Origin: MPNP01 sp965215545 | GTDB taxonomy: Bacteria > Pseudomonadota > Alphaproteobacteria > Rhodobacterales > Rhodobacteraceae | DNA length: 64,000 nucleotides | Direction of reading: 5' to 3' | NCBI GenBank assembly: GCA_965215545.1 | Contig: OZ244066.1 | Coordinates: 1,364,001-1,428,000, forward strand | In this document: one piece after another, positions 45,030-54,328 of the stretch | How positions within the stretch are numbered: the first letter of the stretch is position 1 | Layout: each line of letters opens with the position of its first letter | Translations under genes and position numbers: made by a program | The notes under the pieces: model-generated | Told to the model about the DNA's origin: nothing | Databases searched by the model: none | The model's input: the letters and a program-made list of their open reading frames with translations, nothing else

Positions 45030-45923
45030 TTGAATGGGGGAGGCACTTTGAAGGTCGGGGTCCTGTCTGCAGATCGTCCTCTGATTTGGATCCTCCCATT
45101 GCTTGGTATGCTTGTGGCATTCACGATCATACCCCTGATCTACAACATCTGGCTCAGTTTTCACGAATATGCGCCCTTCAGGCGGCAGCTCGTTTATGTG
45201 GGATGGCAGAACTGGCAGTTGCTGTTTGCCGACACCCGCATGTGGGAAGCCCTGTGGACGACGATGTTCTACTTCACCGTCGTGTTGTCTGTCGAGTTGG
45301 TCCTGGGCATGGCGCTGGCGTTGCTCCTGGATGCCGAGGAATTCGGGTTTGGGCTGCTGCGTGTCGTGCTGACCCTGACACTGGTCATTCCGCCCGCCAT
45401 TGTTGGCATGATGTACCTCCTGATCCAGGATCCGGAATTCGGCGTCCTGACCTACGTGCTCGATACGCTGGGGATCCTGGACAAGTCCATCCCCATCCTC
45501 GCGACGAGTGCCACGGCCCTCTGGGGCGTGATGCTGGCGGACGTCTGGCAGTGGACGCCGTTCATGTTCCTGATCTTTCTGGCCGGGCTGCGCTCCCTGC
45601 CGCCCGAACCCTATGAGGCGGCCATGCTCGATGGCGCATCCGCCTTCATGACGTTCCGCCGCATCACCCTGCCGCTCATGAGCAAGGTGATCGCCGTGGC
45701 GGTCCTGATCCGCGGCATCGACATCTTCCGGATGTTCGACTACGTCTTTGTCATGACCAGCGGCGGTCCCGGAACGTCGACCTACACCCTGTCGCTCTAT
45801 TCCTGGCAACAGACCTTCAGCTTCATCAAGTGGGGCTACGGAGCCACCCTGTCCCTGTTCACCCTGGTCATCATCCTTGTCATCGCCAATGTGTTCATTG
45901 CCGTCACCAAGGTCCGCTGGTGA
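45030..45923 (+). CDS. Carbohydrate ABC importer permease, MalF/UgpA type
   Basis: A 297-residue membrane protein with six hydrophobic segments and the EAA loop EPYEAAMLDGASAFMTFRRI. TSGGPGTSTYTLSLYSWQQ near the end is typical of CUT1 permeases. Its N-terminus is short, without the extra MalF loop. First gene of the importer operon, followed 1 bp later by the second permease. Confidence 0.92.
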   Translation: MNGGGTLKVGVLSADRPLIWILPLLGMLVAFTIIPLIYNIWLSFHEYAPFRRQLVYVGWQNWQLLFADTRMWEALWTTMFYFTVVLSVELVLGMALALLLDAEEFGFGLLRVVLTLTLVIPPAIVGMMYLLIQDPEFGVLTYVLDTLGILDKSIPILATSATALWGVMLADVWQWTPFMFLIFLAGLRSLPPEPYEAAMLDGASAFMTFRRITLPLMSKVIAVAVLIRGIDIFRMFDYVFVMTSGGPGTSTYTLSLYSWQQTFSFIKWGYGATLSLFTLVIILVIANVFIAVTKVRW

Positions 45924-45924
45924 T

Positions 45925-46815
45925 ATGACCATGGTTGCGCACCCCCGATTTTCACGGACGCTCCGGACCGTCACGGCATGGGCGGTTGTCGCACTGTTTG
46001 CCTTCCCGCTCTATTACTGGCTGACCATCGCCTTCAAGGATGGCAATGAAATCTTCAACTATCCACCGCATGTCTGGTCCTTCCAGCCCACCCTGCGCAA
46101 CTTCGAGGAGGTGTTCGGGATCTCCTTCGGATATGGATTTGGCGAACAGCGCCAAGTGCTGCCGGGTGGCGGCAACTGGCGGATGGCCCCGCGGCTCTGG
46201 GACTCGATTGTCGTGGCGGTCCTGTCCACATCACTGGCCATGGTGATTTCAACCCTGGCATCCTACGCATTGAGTCGCATGACCTTCCGTGGCCGCCATC
46301 ATTTTGTCGCGTGGATCCTGTCGACCCGCATGATGCCACCCGTCGCTGTCGCCATACCGGTCTTCTTCATCTACAAGGAGATCGCGCTGCTTGATACCTT
46401 CACGGGCATCATCCTGATCCACGCCCTCATGAACCTCCCTCTGGCGGTCCTGCTCATGAAGAGTTTCTTTGATGACGTCCCCGTGGAAATCGACGAGAGT
46501 GCCCTGATCGACGGGGCCTCGCGGTGGCTGGTCTTCCGTCGGATTGTCCTGCCCATGGTCAGGGGCGGCATGGCGGCCACGGCCGTGCTGTGTTTCATCT
46601 TTTCCTGGACCGAGTTCCTGTTTGTCCTGACCCTGACCCAAACCGGATTGAAGACTGTCCCGGTCGTTTCGTCCACATTCGTGACATCGACCGGAACTGC
46701 ATGGGGCAGCATGGCTGCCCTGGGTGCAGCGGCAGTGATCCCGGCCTTTGTGTTCATTCTCCTGGTCCAGAAGCATCTGGTCCGGGGCTTGACGCTGGGA
46801 TCGGTTAAGCAATAG
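45925..46815 (+). CDS. Carbohydrate ABC importer permease, MalG/UgpE type
   Basis: 296 residues from the ATG at 45925, chosen because it follows the preceding stop directly. Earlier in-frame ATGs fall within the other permease. Six membrane segments, with an EAA loop variant VEIDESALIDGASRWLVFRRIVLPM. Partner of the MalF-type permease in a CUT1 importer. Confidence 0.92.
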   Translation: MTMVAHPRFSRTLRTVTAWAVVALFAFPLYYWLTIAFKDGNEIFNYPPHVWSFQPTLRNFEEVFGISFGYGFGEQRQVLPGGGNWRMAPRLWDSIVVAVLSTSLAMVISTLASYALSRMTFRGRHHFVAWILSTRMMPPVAVAIPVFFIYKEIALLDTFTGIILIHALMNLPLAVLLMKSFFDDVPVEIDESALIDGASRWLVFRRIVLPMVRGGMAATAVLCFIFSWTEFLFVLTLTQTGLKTVPVVSSTFVTSTGTAWGSMAALGAAAVIPAFVFILLVQKHLVRGLTLGSVKQ

Positions 46816-46852
46816 GGCCAATTCCGGCCCGGTTTCGATGAAAGGAGCGATC

Positions 46853-48340
46853 ATGAACGACGCGAATCAGAAACTTTACCGCGCCAAGATCGTGGACGAT
46901 TATGTCCGCGGCAAGATGGACCGCAGGTCATTCCTGCGGAATGCATCGGCGCTTGGGTTCGGGGGAGGGGTGCTTGGCACGGGACTTATCCGACCGACAC
47001 GAACCTTTGCCGATGACATGGCGCTGCAACCCTCGGCTGACGTGCTGGCCTGGGTCAAGGATGTGTCGCGGCCCTTTGCCGGAACGACGCTGCGGTTGGC
47101 CACCGAGTCAACCCCGCCCTCCAATGCGATCAACAGCCAACTCAAACAATACTTTGAGGAAGCGTCCGGCATGACGGTCGAGATCGAGGTGCTGCCCCTG
47201 GAGCAGGTCCTGCAGAAACTCACCCTCGATATCGCATCGCAGCTGGGCACTTATGATCTGTACTATATCGACCAGTCATGGGCTGCATCGGTCTCACGTG
47301 ACGTCTTTGACCCCCGTGAGCAGATGGACGCCAGGCCGGACCTGGCCATGCCGGACTACAACATCGACGATTTCCTGAAGGCGCTTGTCGACGGCATTGC
47401 CTATTATGAGGGCCGCTGGGTGGGCGTTCCCTACGACATCCCGATCTTCATCATGCAGTACCGGAAGGACATCTGGGACGACATGGGCTTCACTGCGCCG
47501 ACAACGCTCGAGCAATACTATGAGCAGGCGAAGGCGATCACCGATGCCATGGCACCCGATGTGTATGGGTCCACGGGTCAGATGAAATCCGGTCACTACT
47601 CCCTCGAGTGTGACTGGACAGCCTGGCTCTGGGGTCATGGCGGGTCCATCTTCACGGCCGATGAGAAATTCGCCGGCAACGATGAAGCCGGTCTTGCGGC
47701 CATGGAGTACTGGGATCGTCTCTATGCCACCATGCCGCCGGGTGTCACCGGTTGGACATGGGATGGCCAGGGACAATCCGTTGCCCAGGGCGTTGCCGCG
47801 TCGATGATGAGCTGGGGCGAGTTCTTCCCGTATTTCGATGATCCGAATGCGACCAAGGTCTCGGGACTGATGGAAGCCGCCCGCTGCCCGATGCCCAAGG
47901 CACTGCGGGCACCAGCCGATTGTGGATTTGGTGAAATCCCGGGTGTTGGCCATCAGGGCGGTTCATCCCTTGCGGTGTCACGGAACTCGAAGAGTCCGGA
48001 TGCGGCCTGGATCTTCATGCAGTGGGCAACGTCCTACGACACCCAGGTCCTGATCACGGCTCTGGGCGGGGGCACCGGACCCACGCGTGCGAGCGTCTAT
48101 GATGATCCACGGATCATTGCGAACAATCGCGTTGGTGCGGGCACAACCCGGCATCTGAATGTCGTGCGGGACACCATTGCCCTTGATATGGGCTCCGAGC
48201 CTGACCTGCCGCAATGGGCCGAACTGGCGAACGACACGATTCCGGTCCGGCTCGGCAAGTACTTTGCTGGCGAATACAGTTCGGCGAAGGAAGCCATGGA
48301 CGATATCGCGCAAGCCGCTGACAGGATTGTCGCGGGCTGA
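46853..48340 (+). CDS. Sugar ABC substrate-binding protein with Tat signal
   Basis: 495 residues. AAAGGAG 7 bp before ATG 46853 decides the start. An in-frame ATG at 46838 lies upstream of that site. The N-terminus carries a twin-arginine signal (DRRSFLRNASALGFGGG), so the protein is exported folded. The mature part is a large family-1 binding protein: TLRLATESTPPSNAINSQL, YDLYYIDQSWAASVSRDVFD, GVPYDIPIFIMQYRKDIWDD, WDGQGQSVAQGVAASMMSWGE. Ligand unknown; the downstream kinase and aldolases imply a sugar or polyol. Confidence 0.92.
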   Translation: MNDANQKLYRAKIVDDYVRGKMDRRSFLRNASALGFGGGVLGTGLIRPTRTFADDMALQPSADVLAWVKDVSRPFAGTTLRLATESTPPSNAINSQLKQYFEEASGMTVEIEVLPLEQVLQKLTLDIASQLGTYDLYYIDQSWAASVSRDVFDPREQMDARPDLAMPDYNIDDFLKALVDGIAYYEGRWVGVPYDIPIFIMQYRKDIWDDMGFTAPTTLEQYYEQAKAITDAMAPDVYGSTGQMKSGHYSLECDWTAWLWGHGGSIFTADEKFAGNDEAGLAAMEYWDRLYATMPPGVTGWTWDGQGQSVAQGVAASMMSWGEFFPYFDDPNATKVSGLMEAARCPMPKALRAPADCGFGEIPGVGHQGGSSLAVSRNSKSPDAAWIFMQWATSYDTQVLITALGGGTGPTRASVYDDPRIIANNRVGAGTTRHLNVVRDTIALDMGSEPDLPQWAELANDTIPVRLGKYFAGEYSSAKEAMDDIAQAADRIVAG

Positions 48341-48477
48341 CGATTGTCGGTTCTGACGCAACCGCACGGCAGCCACGCGTTGCCGTGCGGCCTTGAAATC
48401 CGGGGATAGCAGGTGCATGGGTCAGGACCGGACGGATCCATGCCTGTCGTCCACACGCAGGGGGCGATGATCCACCA

Positions 48478-48509
48478 TCATGACAGCCGTTGATCATGAC
48501 AGCCGTTGA
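48478..48509 (+). repeat. Perfect 16-bp tandem duplication covering the ATPase start codon
   Basis: TCATGACAGCCGTTGA occurs twice without a gap. Each unit carries an ATG, but 16 is not a multiple of three, so only the second (48496) is in frame with the gene. The purine-rich AGGGGGCGATG at about 48458-48468 is better spaced for the first. It looks like a recent slippage duplication that may lower expression of the ATPase. Confidence 0.85.
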
Positions 48510-49566
48510 GTTCCGCAATGTCGGCAAGTCCTTCGGGCCTGTGGAGGTCCTCAAGGACATGACTCTCACCATCGCCGCCGGTGAGTTCATCGTCCTGCTC
48601 GGGGCTTCGGGATGCGGCAAGACGACACTGTTGCGGATGACCGCCGGTCTGGAAACGATCAGCACCGGCGAGATTGCCATCAACGGGACAGTGGTCAACG
48701 ACACCCATCCCCGGGACCGGAATATCGCCATGGTGTTCCAGAACTATGCCCTCTATCCCACCATGAAGGTCCGTGACAACATCGGCTTCTGCCTTGAAGT
48801 GGCTGGCATGGCCCCCGAGGCGATCACCAGGAAGGTCAAGGAGGCCGCCCGGATTCTCAACATCGCGGATCTCCTGGACCGCAAACCCTCGGAACTCTCC
48901 GGGGGACAACGCCAGCGGGTGGCAATGGGTCGGGCCATGGTCAGGGCTGCCGATGTCTTCCTCTTCGATGAGCCCCTCTCCAACCTTGATGCCAAACTGC
49001 GGGCCCACATGCGGGTTGAAATCCGCCAGTTGCATGACCGCCTCGGGGCCACGACCCTCTATGTGACCCATGACCAGATCGAGGCCATGACCATGGCCGA
49101 CCGGATTGTCCTCATGCATGATGGCAGGATCGTTCAGGTCGGCTCCACCGATGATCTCTTCGACCGGCCGAATTGTCTGTACGCGGCGCAGTTCATTGGC
49201 ATTCCCGGCATCAACTGCTTTGCGGGAACCATTCAGGTCGACGCCGAGGGCGTGAGGTTTGTGGGCCTTGAGACACCGCTGCATCTGACGGATGCCCATG
49301 CCCGGCATGACGGACGCGCGGTGACCCTGGCCATTCGACCTCATGAGCTGTCCATAGCGGACAGCGGTGCCTTGCTGGGCACGGTCGTGATCGTGGAAAA
49401 GACGGGTCCGGACCTGCAGCTCCATATGAAGACGCCGGGCGGGACAGACTTCATCGCTGTTGTGCCGCGCTCAACACCCGGCAAGCATGGCGACACCCTG
49501 TCCTTTGCGGTGCATCCGGACTCGATTCACCTCTTCGACCAGGACAGTGGCGAGAGGCTTGCATGA
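48496..49566 (+). CDS. Carbohydrate ABC importer ATPase, MalK/UgpC type
   Basis: 356 residues. Walker A GASGCGKTT near residue 36, Q-loop MVFQNYALYPTMKV, signature LSGGQRQRVAMGRAM, Walker B VFLFDEPLSNLD, switch YVTHDQIEAMTMADRI. C-terminal TOBE/MalK regulatory domain of about 120 residues (RPHELSIADSGALLG). It energises the CUT1 permeases encoded upstream. Start taken at the second ATG of the tandem duplication. Confidence 0.93.
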   Translation: MTAVEFRNVGKSFGPVEVLKDMTLTIAAGEFIVLLGASGCGKTTLLRMTAGLETISTGEIAINGTVVNDTHPRDRNIAMVFQNYALYPTMKVRDNIGFCLEVAGMAPEAITRKVKEAARILNIADLLDRKPSELSGGQRQRVAMGRAMVRAADVFLFDEPLSNLDAKLRAHMRVEIRQLHDRLGATTLYVTHDQIEAMTMADRIVLMHDGRIVQVGSTDDLFDRPNCLYAAQFIGIPGINCFAGTIQVDAEGVRFVGLETPLHLTDAHARHDGRAVTLAIRPHELSIADSGALLGTVVIVEKTGPDLQLHMKTPGGTDFIAVVPRSTPGKHGDTLSFAVHPDSIHLFDQDSGERLA

Positions 49567-49607
49567 CGCCGGGACCCTGCTGGCCTGATGTCGGGAAGGA
49601 GTGAACC

Positions 49608-51656
49608 ATGCCGTCAAGGTGGGATGAGTCGGAGCTGGCATCCCTGATCGAGACCTATGCAGCCGAAGGGGTCGGCAGGGATCTGGCGACCCGGATTTAC
49701 ACGACGCGTTTGCTGGGCCAGGATCCGGAACTGGTCCTGCATGGCGGCGGCAACACCTCGGTCAAGACAACGATGGCTGATGCCCTCGGCACCACCCATG
49801 ACGTTCTCTGCATCAAGGGCTCGGGACGGGATATGCGGACAATCGAGCCGGCTGACATGCCCGCTGTCGAATTGCAGCCCCTGGCTGCCCTGGTCCGGCG
49901 GGATGCGTTGAGTGATGCGGATCTGGTTGCCGCCCAGCGCCGCATGTTGCTGGATCCCGCTGCGCCGAACCCGTCCATTGAGGCTGTCCTGCACGCCCTC
50001 CTGCCCTTCAAGCATGTCGACCACACGCATGCCAATGCCATTCTTGCCCTCACCAACCAGCCCGATGGCGAGATTCGCATCCGTGACCTGTTTCCCGATG
50101 CGACCGTCATGCCCTACGTCTTTCCGGGTTTCCTTTTGGCCAGGGCCTGTCAGGAGATGCTCGACAGTGTCGGCACCGTGCGCAGTCTTGTGCTCCTGAA
50201 CCATGGTCTGTTCACCTTCAATGATGATCCACGCCAGTCCTATGAGGACATGATCGCCATGTGTGCCAGGGCCGCGGCCTGTCTCGACGAGGGCAATCCG
50301 CGCCCTTTCATGGTCAGAGCGCTTTCCGAGCCCATGGCCCCGGTTGCCGATTTTGCCCCGATCCTGCGTGGGGCGCTGGCCCAGGAGACCGGGGTTGAGG
50401 GGCGTCCGGAACGCTGGATCCTGCAATTCCGGACTTCCGATGCCATCCGCCACTTCGTTGATGGCGAGATGATTGACGCCTATGCCACCCGCGGCAATGC
50501 AACGCCCGATCACACGATCCGGATCAAGCGGTTCGGCATGATCGCGCCGCCTCCCGAGGCGGCCAACCTTGTCGCCTTTACCGAGAGGGTCAGGGAAGCC
50601 ATCGCCAAGTACACCGTCAATTACCGAGCCTATTTTGAACGCAACAATGCCAGGGTCGGGGGTGGCATGACCTGTCTCGATCCTGTCCCGCGGGTGGTCT
50701 ATGTCCCGGGTGTCGGACTCTTCGGGATTGGCCGCACCGACAGGGAGGCCGCCATTGCGGCCGATGTCGCCGAGGCGACAGTGCAGGTCATCACCCGGGC
50801 CGAAGGCGTCGGGAAGTTCGAGTCGCTCAGCGAAGAGGCGTTGTTTGCAGTTGAGTACTGGTCGCTTGAACAGGCCAAACTGGCCACTGTGCACGAAAAA
50901 CCCCTGCACCGACAGGTGGCTGTGGTCACGGGGGCCGCGAATGGGCTGGGACGGGAAGCCGCGCGGGTGTTTCGCCGGGACGGGGCCGAAGTGGCCATGA
51001 TCGATGTCAATGCCGAGGCATTGCAAGAGGCCAGCGAGGCCATCGGCGGCACGGGTTTTGTCTGTGATGTGACGGATGAGACGGCTGTCCGGAGGACCAT
51101 TGCGGCGGTCGTGGAGCGGTATGGCGGGCTCGACATCCTGGTCTCCAATGCCGGTGCGGCGCATCAGGGCCGCCTGATCGATGTCGATGAGGCGGTGTTC
51201 CGGACGGCCCATGACCTGAATTTCTGGAGTCACCATTACGTGGCCAAGGCATGTGTGCAGGTCATGGAACAGCAGGAAACAGGCGGTGCCCTTGTCTTCA
51301 ATGTCAGCAAGCAGGCGCTCAATCCCGGTGCCGAACTGGGTCCCTATGGCACATCCAAGGCGGCCCTGCTGGCGCTGGTCCGGCAGTATGCCATTGAGCA
51401 TGGGGCCAGCGGGATCACATCCAATGCCGTCAACGCCGATCGCATCCGCACCAATCTGTTGACCGATGACTTCGTGCAGGAACGGGCACTGGCGCGGGGC
51501 ACCACCCCCGAGGCGTACATGCGCGGCAACCTGATCAGGCGTGAGGTGCTGGCCCGGGATGTTGCCGAGGCGTTCCTGCATCTGGCCAAGGCCCGCACGA
51601 CCAGCGGCGCCATTCTGACCGTCGATGGCGGCAACGTGGCTGCCATGGTGCGGTAG
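49608..51656 (+). CDS. Bifunctional class II aldolase / short-chain dehydrogenase
   Basis: 682 residues. N-terminal half (about 20-400) is a class II aldolase/adducin domain: LVLHGGGNTSVKTTM, CIKGSGRDM, HTHANAILALTN (zinc His pair) and LLNHGLFTF. C-terminal half (about 430-682) is an SDR: VTGAANGLGREAARVF, ILVSNAGAA, FNVSKQALNPGAELGPYGTS (Y-x3-K), and a closing VDGGNVAAMVR. Proteins of this fusion are known from rhamnulose-1-phosphate aldolase/lactaldehyde dehydrogenase-type routes, splitting a ketose phosphate and handling the aldehyde or oxidising the sugar. It follows the ATPase by 41 bp with AAGGAG before the ATG. Confidence 0.92.
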   Translation: MPSRWDESELASLIETYAAEGVGRDLATRIYTTRLLGQDPELVLHGGGNTSVKTTMADALGTTHDVLCIKGSGRDMRTIEPADMPAVELQPLAALVRRDALSDADLVAAQRRMLLDPAAPNPSIEAVLHALLPFKHVDHTHANAILALTNQPDGEIRIRDLFPDATVMPYVFPGFLLARACQEMLDSVGTVRSLVLLNHGLFTFNDDPRQSYEDMIAMCARAAACLDEGNPRPFMVRALSEPMAPVADFAPILRGALAQETGVEGRPERWILQFRTSDAIRHFVDGEMIDAYATRGNATPDHTIRIKRFGMIAPPPEAANLVAFTERVREAIAKYTVNYRAYFERNNARVGGGMTCLDPVPRVVYVPGVGLFGIGRTDREAAIAADVAEATVQVITRAEGVGKFESLSEEALFAVEYWSLEQAKLATVHEKPLHRQVAVVTGAANGLGREAARVFRRDGAEVAMIDVNAEALQEASEAIGGTGFVCDVTDETAVRRTIAAVVERYGGLDILVSNAGAAHQGRLIDVDEAVFRTAHDLNFWSHHYVAKACVQVMEQQETGGALVFNVSKQALNPGAELGPYGTSKAALLALVRQYAIEHGASGITSNAVNADRIRTNLLTDDFVQERALARGTTPEAYMRGNLIRREVLARDVAEAFLHLAKARTTSGAILTVDGGNVAAMVR

Positions 51657-51667
51657 CGCGCGGGCCC

Positions 51668-53149
51668 TCAGCCTGATTCCCTTGCCACCAGGAGCCGATT
51701 GAGCGTGTCCTGGCGGGCCAGAAGGTCCGTCCAGTCATCGCGATGGCGGGGATCGGGCTGATGGGCCGTACCCATCCGTGCCATGCCCGCCGCTGCGGTA
51801 TCAAAATCCGGATACCAGCCGATCCCCCTGGCCGCCGTGATGGCAGCGCCGAGTGAGGAGGCCTCAAGGGATTCGCTGACGCTGAGGGGCAGGCCGGTGG
51901 CATCGGCGATCATGGAACGCCAGAGGGCTGAATTGGCACCGCCTCCCACGGCGACCACCCGGTCGATGGCGATCCCGCTGTTGCGCATGGCCACCACGGT
52001 CCGGGCCACTTCCCCGGTCAGGGATTCGAGCACCGCCCGATAGACATGCCCGGCATCATGCACGACCCGCATACCGGTGATGGCGGCGGACGCGTCCATG
52101 GTCCAGTGGGGATTCATGCAGCCCGAGAGATACGGGCTGACGGTCACGCCCGCGGCTCCGACCGGCAGGGCCGCCGCCTGCGCCTCGAGCCGGGCAAAGA
52201 CATCCGGAGTGGGCGCGGCATCGACAAAGGTCCTGATGAACCAGTCCACGAGGAAGGTTCCGGACCGCAACACGCCTTCAAAGAAGTATCCCGAACCGGT
52301 CGGTGAGGTCATGGTTCGCCAATCGCGCGAGATGACGGGATCGGCGCCCCAGGCGCCGGTGATCAGGGCAGTTCCGAGATTGAGATAGGCCCGACCCCGG
52401 CGCATGGCATTGATCCCGAGACCAGCGCATTGACCATCCCCGCCAGCGGCAATGACGGGCAGGCCGACCGGAAGCCCCGTTGCCCCGGCCGCGTCGGGTG
52501 TGACAGTGCCCACCGTGCTGCCCGGCGGGTAGAGTGAGGGGAAGCGTCCGCTGTCAAGGCCGAGCGCTGCCAGGATCTCGGTCGACCAGGTCAGGGTATG
52601 GATGTCGAAATATCCCATGGGATCGGCACTGGTCCAGCTGGCGGCTGGCGCACCGGTGAGCCGACCGGTGAGGTAACTGTGCACATCCACGAACACATCC
52701 GTACCGGCCAGGGCCTGCGGTTCGTGTCGGGCCAGCCAGTGCAATCGATAGACAACCGGAGTCAGGTCAACGGGTTTGCCGGACAGCCGATGCAGCTCCG
52801 GGCCGCCAAATTGATCGGCAAGGACCTCGACCGACTCGGCAGCCCGTTCGTCAAGCCAGACAATGGCGGGACGCACGCTCTGCCCGTGTGGATCCAGGAA
52901 TCCGATGGTCTCGCGTTGATTGGAAATGGCCAGGGCCCGGGCCCCGGCAAGGCCGATGGTCTGGTCGAGGGAGCGGAGGGCTTCCTGGCACGCCCGCCAC
53001 CAGTCCTCGGGTTCCTGTTCGAAATGGCACGCAGCAGTCCGGGACATGGGAATTTCAGCCCGGCCCTCCCCCAGCGCCTGTCCGTTGCGGTCCCAGGCAA
53101 TCGCCTTGGTGGACTGGGTCGAACTGTCGATGCCGATGACAAATTCCAT
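51668..53149 (-). CDS. FGGY-family carbohydrate kinase
   Basis: 493 residues from the ATG at 53149, preceded by AGGGAGG. N-terminal phosphate loop FVIGIDSSTQSTKAIAWDRNG, catalytic Asp region AIVWLDERAAES, ATP-side VIAAGGDGQCAGLGINAM and VVAVGGGANSALWRSMIADA. The overall pattern is nearer xylulokinase than glycerol kinase. It phosphorylates a ketose or polyol for cleavage by the aldolases here. Convergent with the aldolase/SDR gene and just downstream of the SorC regulator. Confidence 0.92.
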   Translation of the reverse strand: MEFVIGIDSSTQSTKAIAWDRNGQALGEGRAEIPMSRTAACHFEQEPEDWWRACQEALRSLDQTIGLAGARALAISNQRETIGFLDPHGQSVRPAIVWLDERAAESVEVLADQFGGPELHRLSGKPVDLTPVVYRLHWLARHEPQALAGTDVFVDVHSYLTGRLTGAPAASWTSADPMGYFDIHTLTWSTEILAALGLDSGRFPSLYPPGSTVGTVTPDAAGATGLPVGLPVIAAGGDGQCAGLGINAMRRGRAYLNLGTALITGAWGADPVISRDWRTMTSPTGSGYFFEGVLRSGTFLVDWFIRTFVDAAPTPDVFARLEAQAAALPVGAAGVTVSPYLSGCMNPHWTMDASAAITGMRVVHDAGHVYRAVLESLTGEVARTVVAMRNSGIAIDRVVAVGGGANSALWRSMIADATGLPLSVSESLEASSLGAAITAARGIGWYPDFDTAAAGMARMGTAHQPDPRHRDDWTDLLARQDTLNRLLVARESG

Positions 53150-53173
53150 GATGCCTCCCTGATGCCTGCGCAC

Positions 53174-54112
53174 CTATCCGTCAAGCAGGGCCGTGGCCAG
53201 GGATGTATCCACCACGAGATGGGTGACCAAGCCACCTTCCATCGCTGCATGGACAGCCCTGGCCTTGACGGCACCCCCACCGATGCCGATCCGGCAGGGG
53301 ATCGTGCGGACGGTTGCAAGGGCAATCGCCATCGTCCGCTCATGCAGTGGCCCCGGAACCTCCTTGCCCTCCCTGTCGATGAACCGGCCAAAGACAATGC
53401 CCGCGGCCCCGGCGGCTTGATAATGATCATGCACCGACGGATCGAGAGGATCCGTGGGCAGGACATTGCTCTCGGGCCTGACTTCACCAAGGCCAAAGAC
53501 AAGACAGTCGCACTGGGCCATGAGGGCAAAATGCTCGGCAAGCAAGGGCTCGGCCGCCAGGGCGCGGGCCAGTCGGGCCGTTGAGAGATAGGCTGGTGCC
53601 GAGAGTGCCTGGCACCGGGCTGACAGGCAACCCGCGAGTTCTGCGGCGCAGCCGATGGGCGTGTCAAAACCGGCCATCATCGGACGACCTGCCACTTCGA
53701 CGATGGTTGACTTCGGATGGGCCATCGGCGGGATGTTCCGCACCAGCGCTCCAACGGTGCGGCCCGACGAAATCCCGAGGATGGTGCCATCACGGATGCA
53801 TTGGGCCATCACGGATGCTCCGGCCCGCCCCACGGCAATGCGGAGGGCTGCAGCGTCCCGCTGGGCCGGCACGACATGGACCCCTTCCAGATCGAAGGCG
53901 GTGCGCAGCCGGGCCGCAAGTTCCTGTTCCTGCAGGAGGTCAGGTGCAAGGGTGGTGGTCACGAGGCCCTGTTTCCGACCCTCCTTGAGGTATTTGGCCA
54001 CTGTCTGGCGACTGGTTCCCAGCACCGTGGCAATGTCATCCTGGGTATGATCCTGGGCGTAATACAGCCAGATCGCTGCATGCATCGGATTGCCGACGAA
54101 GTCCCTGGCCAT
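53174..54112 (-). CDS. SorC/DeoR-type sugar-binding transcriptional regulator
   Basis: 312 residues. N-terminal helix-turn-helix HTQDDIATVLGTSRQTVAKY (about 22-41) and a large sugar-phosphate-binding domain of the SorC family: GTILGISSGRTVGALVRNIP, STIVEVAGRPMM, CLVFGLGEV, GGGAVKARAVHAAM. Such regulators respond to a phosphorylated sugar made by the pathway kinase. It is encoded 24 bp before the kinase on the same strand and divergent from the araM-like gene. A 34-bp palindrome in the divergent gap is the likely operator. Confidence 0.92.
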   Translation of the reverse strand: MARDFVGNPMHAAIWLYYAQDHTQDDIATVLGTSRQTVAKYLKEGRKQGLVTTTLAPDLLQEQELAARLRTAFDLEGVHVVPAQRDAAALRIAVGRAGASVMAQCIRDGTILGISSGRTVGALVRNIPPMAHPKSTIVEVAGRPMMAGFDTPIGCAAELAGCLSARCQALSAPAYLSTARLARALAAEPLLAEHFALMAQCDCLVFGLGEVRPESNVLPTDPLDPSVHDHYQAAGAAGIVFGRFIDREGKEVPGPLHERTMAIALATVRTIPCRIGIGGGAVKARAVHAAMEGGLVTHLVVDTSLATALLDG

Positions 54113-54172
54113 GCGGCTTGCCTGTCACTCCAGTTGTGGGTTGCCGTGGTCAGGCACGGCTACAGTATTGAC

Positions 54173-54206
54173 TTGACAATTTCCACAAAATGGTGGCAAT
54201 CGTCAA
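54173..54206. promoter_or_regulatory. Palindromic operator between the SorC regulator and the araM-like gene
   Basis: TTGAC-N5-CCAC-AAAATG-GTGG-N5-GTCAA: both arm pairs are perfect inverted repeats. It sits 61 bp upstream of the regulator start and 123 bp upstream of the araM-like start. A TTTTGT / TACTGT pair with a 17-base spacer can be drawn leftward through it. Symmetry and position fit SorC binding controlling both directions. Confidence 0.7.
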
Positions 54207-54328
54207 CCCTGCCTTGGGTACCGATGCCACTCGAATCGAGATTGTCCCATGTCACGCCATCCTGTCTTGCCCTGTCGCCCTGATCCCGCTTGCCGAGCCC
54301 GCCCTGCGTCCCCGGGCGGCCGTCGGCC

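Noticed and set aside
49614..51581. 655-codon open frame antisense to the aldolase/SDR gene
   Set aside because: No family blocks. It mirrors the codon structure of the strongly supported forward gene, as expected in GC-rich DNA.
51668..53149. Calling the FGGY kinase glpK because glpD is present
   Set aside because: It is 28 kb from glpD, sits in a SorC-regulated sugar operon, and its motifs look closer to xylulokinase-type members.
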